Assembly (NCBI RefSeq): GCF_016806835.2
Contig: NZ_CP086111.1
Location: forward strand, 4,829,471-4,893,470
Length of the DNA: 64,000 nt
Direction of reading: 5' to 3'
Origin: Skermanella rosea
Lineage (GTDB): Bacteria > Pseudomonadota > Alphaproteobacteria > Azospirillales > Azospirillaceae
Positions within the stretch are counted from its first letter, which is position 1. Each line of letters begins with the position of its first letter. Below the pieces are notes generated by a model. That model worked only from the letters and a program-made list of their open reading frames with translations, searched no databases and was not told the origin of the DNA. This document shows, piece after piece, positions 28,601 through 35,651 of this stretch. Both the position numbers and the translations under genes were made by a program.

Positions 28601-30859
28601 ATGCCAAGCCGAAGTCCGATATCCATGCCGCAGCCCGAGCCCCGCCGAAACTGTCCTGTTCCAGACCCGCTCGACACGTCGCCGCCGGTGCTTCGGCCGG
28701 GCGCCACCTGCTGGCGCCTGGAGCATGCCGACCGGGTCGCCTTCATCATCGACGCCGCCGACTATTACAGCGCGGTCAAGGCGGCGATGCTGAAGGCGAA
28801 GCAGTCGATCATCCTGCTCGGCTGGGACTTCGACACGCGTGTCGGGCTGGAAAGCGACCCGCCCGACCACAAGGTGCCCAACCGGTTCGGCGAATTCCTG
28901 GAACGGCTGGTGGAGACCCGGCCCAAGCTCCGGATCCATGTGCTGAAATGGGACTTCTCGATGATCTTCGCGCTCGAGCGCGAGATCTTCCCGACCGCCC
29001 TGCTGGACCTGATGACCCATACGCGGGTCTCGTTCCGGCTGGACGGCGAGCATCCCGCGGGCGCCTGTCACCACCAGAAGCTGGTGGTGATCGACGACGC
29101 GGTGGCCTTCTGCGGCGGCATCGACATCACGGCCAACCGCTGGGATACCAGCGAGCACCTGGACCACGACATCAGGCGCCGGCGGCCCAACGGCGAGCTG
29201 TACGACCCTTTCCACGACATGATGATGGCGGTGGACGGCAAAGCCGCGGCGGCGCTGGGCGAACTGGCCCGTTACCGCTGGCACCGCGGCACCGGCGAGC
29301 CGCCCATGCCGCCGGCCACCGTCCCGTCGGACCCCTGGCCGGACCGGCTCCGCGCCGACCTGCGCGACGTCGAGGTCGGCATCGCCCGCACCCTGCCCCG
29401 CCACGGCGACCAAGCCGAGGCGCGCGAGGTCGAGGCGCTCTACGTCGCCTCCATCGCGGCCGCCAGGCGGCTGATCTACATCGAGAGCCAGTATTTCACC
29501 GCGGAATGCGTCGGGCAGGCGCTGCTGTCCCGGCTGGGCGATCCCGACGGGCCGGAGATCGTCGTGGTCACGCCGCTGAACTGCCCCGGCTGGCTGGAGG
29601 AGGAACTGATGGGCCGGGCGCGGCGCCATCTGGTCAACCGGCTGCGCAAGGCCGACACCTACGGCAAGTTCGCCATCTTCGGCGCGGTCACCCCGGCCGG
29701 GGTGCCGGTCACGATCCATTCCAAGACCATGGTGGTGGACGACACGCTGATGCGGATCGGCTCGTCCAACCTGAACAACCGGTCCATGGGTTTCGATACC
29801 GAATGCGACCTGGCGATCGAGGCGGTTCCCGGCAAGGCGGGCTGCGAGGCCCGGCGCAAGGCGATCCGGCGCTACCGCGACCGGCTGCTGGCCGAGCACC
29901 TGGGAGCGCCCCGCGACGCCGTCGCGGCGAAGGTCGCCGAGACCGGCTCCCTGCTGGAGACGATCCGGCATTTCCACGACCCGAAGGGCCACCGGCTGGA
30001 ACCCGTCAGGGTTGACGATGTTGCCGGTGTCGACAGCTTCATCGCCGAGATCCACCTGTTCGACCCGGAGAAGCCGGTAACCGCAGAGGAACTGACCCGC
30101 CAGATCATGCCCGACCTTGAAAAGCCGACACCGCGCCTGAAGTTCGGACTGGCCGTCGCGACGCTGGCCCTGCTGCTGGCGGGGCTCGCCGCCCTGTGGC
30201 GCTTCACCGGCCTGAGCGAGCTGGCGACCGTGGACGGCGTGCTGGACTGGGCCCAGGGCGTGGCCGACATGCCGTTCGGGCCGCTGATCGGAGTCGCCGC
30301 CTATGTGGTCGGCGGTTTCGTGATGTTCCCGGTCATGGTGCTGATCGCCGCGACGGCCATCGTGCTGGGGCCGGTCTGGGGGTTCGCCACCGCGATCTCC
30401 GGTTGCCTCGCCAGCGCCGCCGTCCTGTTCTGGGTCGGCCGTCTCGGCGGCCGGCGCTGGGTGCGGCGTTTCGGCGGCCGGTTCGTCAACAAGATCAGCC
30501 GCAGGCTGGCGGACCAGGGTATCCTGGCGGTCGCCGTGATCCGTGTCATACCGGTCGCTCCCTTCAGCGTGGTCAATGTGGTGGCGGGAGCGTCCCATCT
30601 GCGGTTCACTGACTATGTCATCGGGACGGCGCTGGGCATGGCGCCGGGAGTGCTGGCGTTCAGCCTGCTCGGCAGCCAGCTCGAACGGACCCTGCGGGAA
30701 CCCACGCCGGCCAGCATCGGGATCGCCGCCGGCATCGCGCTGGTGGCGGCCAGCCTGGGGTGGATCGCCAACAAGCTGCTGGGCGGGCGGATGAAGCCGG
30801 GCCCGGCGCGCAAGGGCGAAACGGCAACGACAGCAACGACGGGGGCAAGCGAAGCGTGA
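28601..30859 (+). CDS. Phospholipase D-type enzyme fused to a VTT/TVP38 membrane domain
   Basis: 752 residues combining two units. The first (about 40-480) is a PLD-superfamily enzyme with two HKD motifs: HHQKLVVIDDAVAFCGGID (His158/Lys160) and HSKTMVVDDTLMRIGSSNLN (His373), as in cardiolipin synthases that transfer phosphatidyl groups. The second (about 510-720) has a membrane helix, then the VTT/DedA-like region including FVMFPVMVLIAATAIVLGPV and RVIPVAPFSVVNVVAGAS, linked with lipid scrambling. The tail is basic. The ATG at 28625 is an alternative start. The stop overlaps the next gene (GTGA). A role in membrane lipid synthesis or remodelling is inferred. Confidence 0.9.
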   Translation: MPSRSPISMPQPEPRRNCPVPDPLDTSPPVLRPGATCWRLEHADRVAFIIDAADYYSAVKAAMLKAKQSIILLGWDFDTRVGLESDPPDHKVPNRFGEFLERLVETRPKLRIHVLKWDFSMIFALEREIFPTALLDLMTHTRVSFRLDGEHPAGACHHQKLVVIDDAVAFCGGIDITANRWDTSEHLDHDIRRRRPNGELYDPFHDMMMAVDGKAAAALGELARYRWHRGTGEPPMPPATVPSDPWPDRLRADLRDVEVGIARTLPRHGDQAEAREVEALYVASIAAARRLIYIESQYFTAECVGQALLSRLGDPDGPEIVVVTPLNCPGWLEEELMGRARRHLVNRLRKADTYGKFAIFGAVTPAGVPVTIHSKTMVVDDTLMRIGSSNLNNRSMGFDTECDLAIEAVPGKAGCEARRKAIRRYRDRLLAEHLGAPRDAVAAKVAETGSLLETIRHFHDPKGHRLEPVRVDDVAGVDSFIAEIHLFDPEKPVTAEELTRQIMPDLEKPTPRLKFGLAVATLALLLAGLAALWRFTGLSELATVDGVLDWAQGVADMPFGPLIGVAAYVVGGFVMFPVMVLIAATAIVLGPVWGFATAISGCLASAAVLFWVGRLGGRRWVRRFGGRFVNKISRRLADQGILAVAVIRVIPVAPFSVVNVVAGASHLRFTDYVIGTALGMAPGVLAFSLLGSQLERTLREPTPASIGIAAGIALVAASLGWIANKLLGGRMKPGPARKGETATTATTGASEA

Positions 30860-31641
30860 CTGATCTGCTCGAAAACACCGACACCGACATCGAGAGCGTC
30901 GACGAACGCGACGAGAGGCCGGGTGCTGCACCGCCAGGCCTGCGCTCGTTCCGAGTCGCGACCTACAACGTGCACAGCTGCGTCGGTGTGGATGCCAAGT
31001 TCGCGCCCGACCGGATCGCCGGGGTGGTCAAGGGGCTGGAGGCCGACGTGGTCGGGCTCCAGGAGGTCGGCTGGCACCATCGGGGCGAGATCGGGCTGGA
31101 CCAGTTCGAGTTCCTGGGACGGGAGACCGGGCTGAAGGCCTATTCCGGCCCGACCAAGCACAACGAGCGCGCCCATTACGGCAACGCCCTGCTGAGCCGG
31201 CTTCCCGTCCTGGAGATCCGGCCGATGGACCTGTCCCTGCCCCACCGGGAGCCGCGGGGCGCCATCGACGCCGACATCCAGGTCGGCGACAAGGTGGTCC
31301 GGGTGATCGTCGCCCATCTCGGCCTGGACCCTTGGGAGCGCAACGCCCAGATCACCCGCGTGCTGAACACGGTGGAACGCGGAGCGGACCGGCCGACCGT
31401 GTTCATGGGCGACCTGAACGAGTGGCGGCCCCGATCGCCCCGGATCAAGCGGCTGATGCACTGCTTCGCCGATTGCGCCGCGCCGCGCAGCTTCCATGTC
31501 AGGATGCCGACGCTCCGGCTCGACCGGATCTTCGTGTCGGACGGGCTGGTGCTGTCCAATTACGACGTGGTCCGAACGCCGGTGACCCGGCGGGCGTCGG
31601 ACCACCTGCCGGTGCGCGCCACCGTGGCCCTGAAGAACTGA
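30856..31641 (+). CDS. Endonuclease/exonuclease/phosphatase (EEP) family protein
   Basis: 261 residues of the metal-dependent EEP fold, which includes phosphodiesterases acting on lipids, sugars or nucleic acids. Active-site blocks are VATYNVHSC, DVVGLQEVGW (metal Glu), RVIVAHLGLDPWERNAQ, VFMGDLNEW and the terminal SDHLPVRATV. An acidic disordered stretch forms the first 30 residues. The GTG start overlaps the PLD gene stop, so the two are translationally coupled. With its neighbours, a phospholipid-headgroup phosphodiesterase is a fair guess, not shown. Confidence 0.9.
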   Translation: MTDLLENTDTDIESVDERDERPGAAPPGLRSFRVATYNVHSCVGVDAKFAPDRIAGVVKGLEADVVGLQEVGWHHRGEIGLDQFEFLGRETGLKAYSGPTKHNERAHYGNALLSRLPVLEIRPMDLSLPHREPRGAIDADIQVGDKVVRVIVAHLGLDPWERNAQITRVLNTVERGADRPTVFMGDLNEWRPRSPRIKRLMHCFADCAAPRSFHVRMPTLRLDRIFVSDGLVLSNYDVVRTPVTRRASDHLPVRATVALKN

Positions 31642-31645
31642 CATC

Positions 31646-32620
31646 TTGAACGACCGCCTCCGCCGGATCGGGCTGGCCGCCCTGCGCTTCGCCCTGTCGG
31701 GCCTGCTGCTCTGGCTGCTGCTGCGGCAGGCCGACCTGACGGCGCTCGCCGGGCGCCTGGCCGGCGTCGATCCTGTCTGGCTGGCGGCGGCCTTCGCCCT
31801 GACGGCGGTCCAGGTCGTCCTGATCTCCTGGCGCTGGGCCTTCATCATGGCCGGGCTGGATGCCGCCATCGGCACCGCGCGGGCGCTGCGGATCAACCTG
31901 GCCGCCTTCTTCCTGGGCCAGGCGCTGCCGACCTCGATCGCCGGGGATGTCTGGCGGGTCTGGCGGCTCCACGCGCTGGGGCACGGAGTCGGAACCGCCG
32001 TGCGCGGAGTCCTGGTCGACCGGACGACGGCGCTGCTCGGGCTGGTCGCGGTGGTCCTGGCCACCGGGCCGGCGCTGCTGGCCCGCATGCCCGACCCGGC
32101 GATGCGCTGGGGCCTGCTGGCCGGCCTCGGCACCGGAATGGCCCTGCTGGCCCTGGCGCTGGCGGCCGACCGGCTGCCGGGCCGCTGGCTGTCGGGAAGG
32201 CTGCACGGCGTCGCGGAGTTCGGCCGGACGGTCCGCGGGCTGCTCGCCCGCCCCCTGACCGCCGTGCCGATCGTCGGCGTCTCGGCGCTGGTCCATCTGC
32301 TGGCCGGGGCGACCATGTGGCTGATCGCCCGGGGTTTGGACGTGCCGGTGGGTCTGGTCGATTGCCTGGTGCTGATGCCGCCGATCGTCCTGGTGGCGGG
32401 CATGCCGCTGTCGATCGCGGGATGGGGCCTGCGCGAAGGCGCCGTCGTCGCCGTGTTCGGGCTGGCCGGCGTCCCGGTGGAGGGCGCCCTGCTGATGTCG
32501 ATCCTGTTCGGAGCGATGCTGCTGCTGGTCAGCCTGCCCGGCGGCCTGTTCCTGGCGCTGGGCGAAACCCCGGCGGCCGGGGCGGCGCTCAGCCCTCGCC
32601 GCGCCGGATCCGATAGGTGA
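31646..32620 (+). CDS. Lysylphosphatidylglycerol synthase-type transmembrane protein (UPF0104)
   Basis: Multi-pass membrane protein of 324 residues matching the N-terminal flippase-like region of MprF, without the tRNA-dependent aminoacyltransferase domain. Conserved points are INLAAFFLGQALPTSIAGDV, VWRLHALGH, VLVDRTTALLGL and the C-terminal MPLSIAGWGLREGA. The start is a TTG at 31646, four bases past the EEP gene. Its last 32 bases overlap the convergent TusA-like gene. Together with PLD-VTT and EEP it forms a three-gene lipid-related operon. Confidence 0.88.
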   Translation: MNDRLRRIGLAALRFALSGLLLWLLLRQADLTALAGRLAGVDPVWLAAAFALTAVQVVLISWRWAFIMAGLDAAIGTARALRINLAAFFLGQALPTSIAGDVWRVWRLHALGHGVGTAVRGVLVDRTTALLGLVAVVLATGPALLARMPDPAMRWGLLAGLGTGMALLALALAADRLPGRWLSGRLHGVAEFGRTVRGLLARPLTAVPIVGVSALVHLLAGATMWLIARGLDVPVGLVDCLVLMPPIVLVAGMPLSIAGWGLREGAVVAVFGLAGVPVEGALLMSILFGAMLLLVSLPGGLFLALGETPAAGAALSPRRAGSDR

Positions 32621-32816
32621 AGACGCCGCCTTGCGCGGAATGCTCGACCAGCTCGTGCGCCGTCGTATTGCAGAAGTGGCGGAAATCGATGACCGACGCC
32701 GGGTCGGTGACCAGCACGATCAGCTCCTCCCCCGCCGCCATGTGGTCGAGCTGACGGCGGGTGCGCAGGATCGGGAGCGGGCAATGGAGCCCCCGGACGT
32801 CCAGTTCCCGTGCCAT
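32589..32816 (-). CDS. TusA/SirA-family sulfur carrier-like protein
   Basis: 75-residue protein with the family CPxP signature: LDVRGLHCPLPILRTRRQL (Cys12). TusA homologues relay persulfide sulfur for tRNA thiolation or cofactor synthesis. AGGAGGAG precedes the ATG. It lies 40 bases downstream of the adaptor gene on the same strand, so it may be transcribed with the export genes, though a functional link is doubtful. It overlaps the convergent UPF0104 gene by 32 bases. Confidence 0.88.
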   Translation of the reverse strand: MARELDVRGLHCPLPILRTRRQLDHMAAGEELIVLVTDPASVIDFRHFCNTTAHELVEHSAQGGVFTYRIRRGEG

Positions 32817-32856
32817 TCACTCTCCTCCTGTTGTCGGGACCGGAGGCGAGTGTAGC

Positions 32857-33642
32857 TCAATTGGGCACGGCGAACACGGCCCGGCCGCTCATGCCCGCCA
32901 GCAGGTCCTGCTGCCGGCCGCCACCCTTCTCCGCGACCTTGCCGATCACCTTGCCGAACACCTTGATGGACTGGCTGACCGGATCGATCCGGGCGGACAG
33001 CCGGGTCACCTCCGCCGCGTAGGCGTGGCCGGTCTCCTCGATCAGGACCTTGAACCCGGTCCCCGGCACCAGCCAGGAGAGCCAGCGCGACGGAACGATC
33101 ATCTCGACCTCCAGCTCCCGGTCGTCGAGGATCTCCATCAGTTCCTTCCCCTCCGTGACGAACTCGTATCGCCGCACCTTCAGCTCGGCGATCCGCCCGG
33201 GGAACGGGGCGAGGACGACGCACCGCTCGACCATGGTCCGCATCATGGCGGTCTCCGCCTCGGCCGCGCTGAACTGGGCCGCGGCCGCCTCCAGCTCCAG
33301 CGTGCTGACCGATCCCAGCTTGTCGAGCCGGGAATTGACCTCGTACAGCTTGCGGGCGGCCTGCTGCTGGGCGATCGCCTTGTTGAGCCGGGCGCGGTGG
33401 ACCGCGCAGTCGAACCCGACCAGCTTCTGCCCTTCCTTGAACCGCTCGCCCTCGCGCAGGCCCAGATCGTCGATCTTGGCCGCCAGTTCGGACGAAAGCA
33501 TGGTGCTCCGCCGCGGCGAGATCTGCGCCCGGATTTCCGGCACGCCGCCCAGGCCGTTGCCCACGTCGGCTGGCTGGCCCGCGGCCGGAGCGGAGACGAT
33601 CAGGAGAGCGGCGGCAAGCAGGCTGGAGAACCACCGGATCAT
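32857..33642 (-). CDS. Short periplasmic adaptor (HlyD/RND membrane-fusion-like) protein
   Basis: 261 residues with a cleavable-type signal peptide (MIRWFSSLLAAALLIVSAPA) and no lipobox, so probably a soluble periplasmic protein. The order of parts is that of membrane fusion proteins: a first lipoyl half (LAAKIDDLGLREGERFKEGQ), a helical hairpin rich in Ala/Glu (about 85-150), the second lipoyl half (VLAPFPGRIAELKV) and a beta-barrel domain. It is far shorter than HlyD (about 480), which has a cytoplasmic tail and anchor. Nine bases downstream of the TolC-type gene with a strong AGGAGG, so co-expressed. No inner-membrane pump or ABC protein is encoded next to it. Confidence 0.85.
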   Translation of the reverse strand: MIRWFSSLLAAALLIVSAPAAGQPADVGNGLGGVPEIRAQISPRRSTMLSSELAAKIDDLGLREGERFKEGQKLVGFDCAVHRARLNKAIAQQQAARKLYEVNSRLDKLGSVSTLELEAAAAQFSAAEAETAMMRTMVERCVVLAPFPGRIAELKVRRYEFVTEGKELMEILDDRELEVEMIVPSRWLSWLVPGTGFKVLIEETGHAYAAEVTRLSARIDPVSQSIKVFGKVIGKVAEKGGGRQQDLLAGMSGRAVFAVPN

Positions 33643-33651
33643 CGCCGCCTC

Positions 33652-35520
33652 CTAGATCGGGTCGGCGATGAGCGGCTTCCGGCTCGGCCCGGCCGCGCGG
33701 ACGGGGCGCGGCGCCAGTTCGACCGGCGGGGCCGACGCCTGCACGGCTGCGGCAGGCTCCGGGGCGGCAGGCTCCGGGGAGGCAGGCTCCGCGGCGACGG
33801 CTTCCCTGACCGGATCGGCGGCCGGCTCCGGGGCGGCCGGTGCGGCGAGCGGCACGGCCTCGACGGGCTGCACCGCCGGGACCGCCGGAGCCGTCGGCAC
33901 GGCCGGCCGGGGCGGCTCGGCGAGGGCTACCGGCGCGGGCGCTGGCACGGGCGCAGCCGCCGGGGCCGGTTCCGCCACCGGCGGCACGAACCGGCCGGCC
34001 TGCCAGTCGGCGTTGATCGCGGCCAGCGCCTCGGTCAGGGCCTTGATGTCGTGGCTGGGCACGGTGGCGGGCAGCGGGTCGAGGCCGAGCGAGACGATCA
34101 CGTTGGACGCCGCCGCCTGCAGGTCCGCATAGGCCCGGTCACGCGCCAGTTCGGACAGGATGGCCGACGCCGCCGCCCGCACCCGCTCCAGCACGTTCTG
34201 GGCTTGGCTCGCCTGGGCCTGCCGGATGTTCTCGTACAGGCGCTGCTCGATCGAATCGAGCAGTTCGGCCTGCTCGAAGTTCTGCCGCGCCCGCTGGTAC
34301 TGCTGGTAGCCGACATGGACCTGCGTCAGCGCCGCCATGCTCAGCGCCAGGCGCCGCGTCTCGGCCAATTCCTGCTGGGCCTCGGCGACGCCGATCGATG
34401 CCGGCGCGGTCAGCAGGTTCAACAGGTTGAAGCTGACCCGCAGCCCCGCTTCGGCCCAGCTGTTGTTCACCAGATAGGAGTTGGAGTCGAAATTGGCGGA
34501 GCCGGTGAAGGTCAGCCCGGGCAGCAGGCGCAGGATCGACTTGCGCACCTCGGCGGCGCTGATCCGGCGCTGGTAATGCTCTTCCCGCAGTTCCGGCCGG
34601 CGGTTCAGCGCCAGAGCCTCCATCTCCTCGACCGCAAGGCGGACCTGGGGAACGTCGCGGCGGAAGCCGGCCGGCAGCGCCAGCGTGAAGGGCTGGCCCG
34701 GCGGCAGGTTCATCAACGCGCGGAGCTGGGCCTTGGCGATGGCGAGATCCTGCTCGACCGTCTCCAGCTGGCGCATGACCTCGATCAGCGCCTTCTGGTA
34801 ACGAAGCACCTCGACCGGCGGGCGCAGCCGCTGTTCCTCGACCGTCCGGGCGTCGCTCAGCGCCTGCCGGGTCTCCGCCAGGATCGGGATGATCGCGGCC
34901 TCGATCCGCTCGGCCGACACCGCCTGCCAATAGGCGGCGCGAACCTGCTGGATCACGGAATGGACGACCCGCCGGCGCCGCTCGTCGGCGATCAGCGCGC
35001 GGTCCGCCTGCTGGCGCGCCTGGTAATAGCTGACGCCGAAATCCAGCACGTTCCAGGACAGTGTCAGGTCGGTGGTGAAGCGCTCCTGGTCCTGGCTGAT
35101 GGACGGATCGGTCGATTTGACGCCGGTCCGGGTGTTTTCCGTGACCGACAGGTTCTCGTTCGACCGGGCCGTGCCCCCGGCGGCGGCCACCAGCCTGGGC
35201 AGCATGTCGTAGCGGGACAGGTCGAGCTGCCGGTTCTGGAGCGCCTGGTCCATCGCTGTCAACCGATAGTCCAGGTTGTACTTGATAGCCCGGGCCATCG
35301 CCTCTTCCAGCGAGATCGGGCCGGTCACCGGCTCCTGGTTCCGGAACAGGGCCTGCCGGTCCGCCGCGATCAGGGCCGAGCGCTCCTCCGGCGTGACGGG
35401 CTCGGGCGTAATCGCGCATCCCGATGCCGACAGCAGTGCCAGGCCAAGCGCCGCAAGCTGGAAGTGCCGCCCGCCCCGCAGTCGACGCCGCACCCGTCCA
35501 CCCGAAATGATGCCAGTCAT
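33652..35520 (-). CDS. TolC-family outer-membrane channel lipoprotein with Pro/Ala-rich tail
   Basis: Outer membrane efflux protein of 622 residues. Signal peptide with a lipobox ending at Cys35 (LLSASGC) predicts a lipidated N-terminus. The OMF core has the twofold repeat typical of TolC, with helical stretches such as ISLEEAMARAIKYNLDYRLT, ALALNRRPELREEHYQRRIS and ETRRLALSMAALTQVHVGYQ. From about residue 512 to the end a Pro/Ala/Glu/Val-rich tail (for example AEPASPEPAAPEPAAAVQ) of about 110 residues follows, not part of the usual family. The start at 35520 has AAGGGGCG close by; a longer frame from 35586 is rejected. Located 131 bases after the giant adhesin, same strand, so a role in its export is likely. 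Confidence 0.9.
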   Translation of the reverse strand: MTGIISGGRVRRRLRGGRHFQLAALGLALLSASGCAITPEPVTPEERSALIAADRQALFRNQEPVTGPISLEEAMARAIKYNLDYRLTAMDQALQNRQLDLSRYDMLPRLVAAAGGTARSNENLSVTENTRTGVKSTDPSISQDQERFTTDLTLSWNVLDFGVSYYQARQQADRALIADERRRRVVHSVIQQVRAAYWQAVSAERIEAAIIPILAETRQALSDARTVEEQRLRPPVEVLRYQKALIEVMRQLETVEQDLAIAKAQLRALMNLPPGQPFTLALPAGFRRDVPQVRLAVEEMEALALNRRPELREEHYQRRISAAEVRKSILRLLPGLTFTGSANFDSNSYLVNNSWAEAGLRVSFNLLNLLTAPASIGVAEAQQELAETRRLALSMAALTQVHVGYQQYQRARQNFEQAELLDSIEQRLYENIRQAQASQAQNVLERVRAAASAILSELARDRAYADLQAAASNVIVSLGLDPLPATVPSHDIKALTEALAAINADWQAGRFVPPVAEPAPAAAPVPAPAPVALAEPPRPAVPTAPAVPAVQPVEAVPLAAPAAPEPAADPVREAVAAEPASPEPAAPEPAAAVQASAPPVELAPRPVRAAGPSRKPLIADPI

Positions 35521-35589
35521 ATTCGCCCCTTGAAAAGCCCCAGCATGAGATTCGACTGCAGGACATACCTCTTTTTGTTTAATCAATTA

Positions 35590-35618
35590 GGTGTAGTTGT
35601 TACGGTTGGCGCGGTCAA
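35590..35618 (-). promoter_or_regulatory. Candidate promoter and inverted repeat before the tolC-type gene
   Basis: On the minus strand TTGACC (35618-35613) lies 17 bases from TACACC (35595-35590), giving consensus spacing; the -35 is good, the -10 weak. The same 131-base gap is conspicuously AT-rich compared with the neighbours. It contains AATCAATT (35581-35588) and AATTGATT (35617-35624), an 8-base inverted repeat flanking the promoter, the kind of site a dimeric regulator would bind. This suggests the export genes can be expressed apart from the giant gene. Confidence 0.35.
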
Positions 35619-35651
35619 TTGATTTTGTTGAAAAGTTGACACGCGCGGCGG

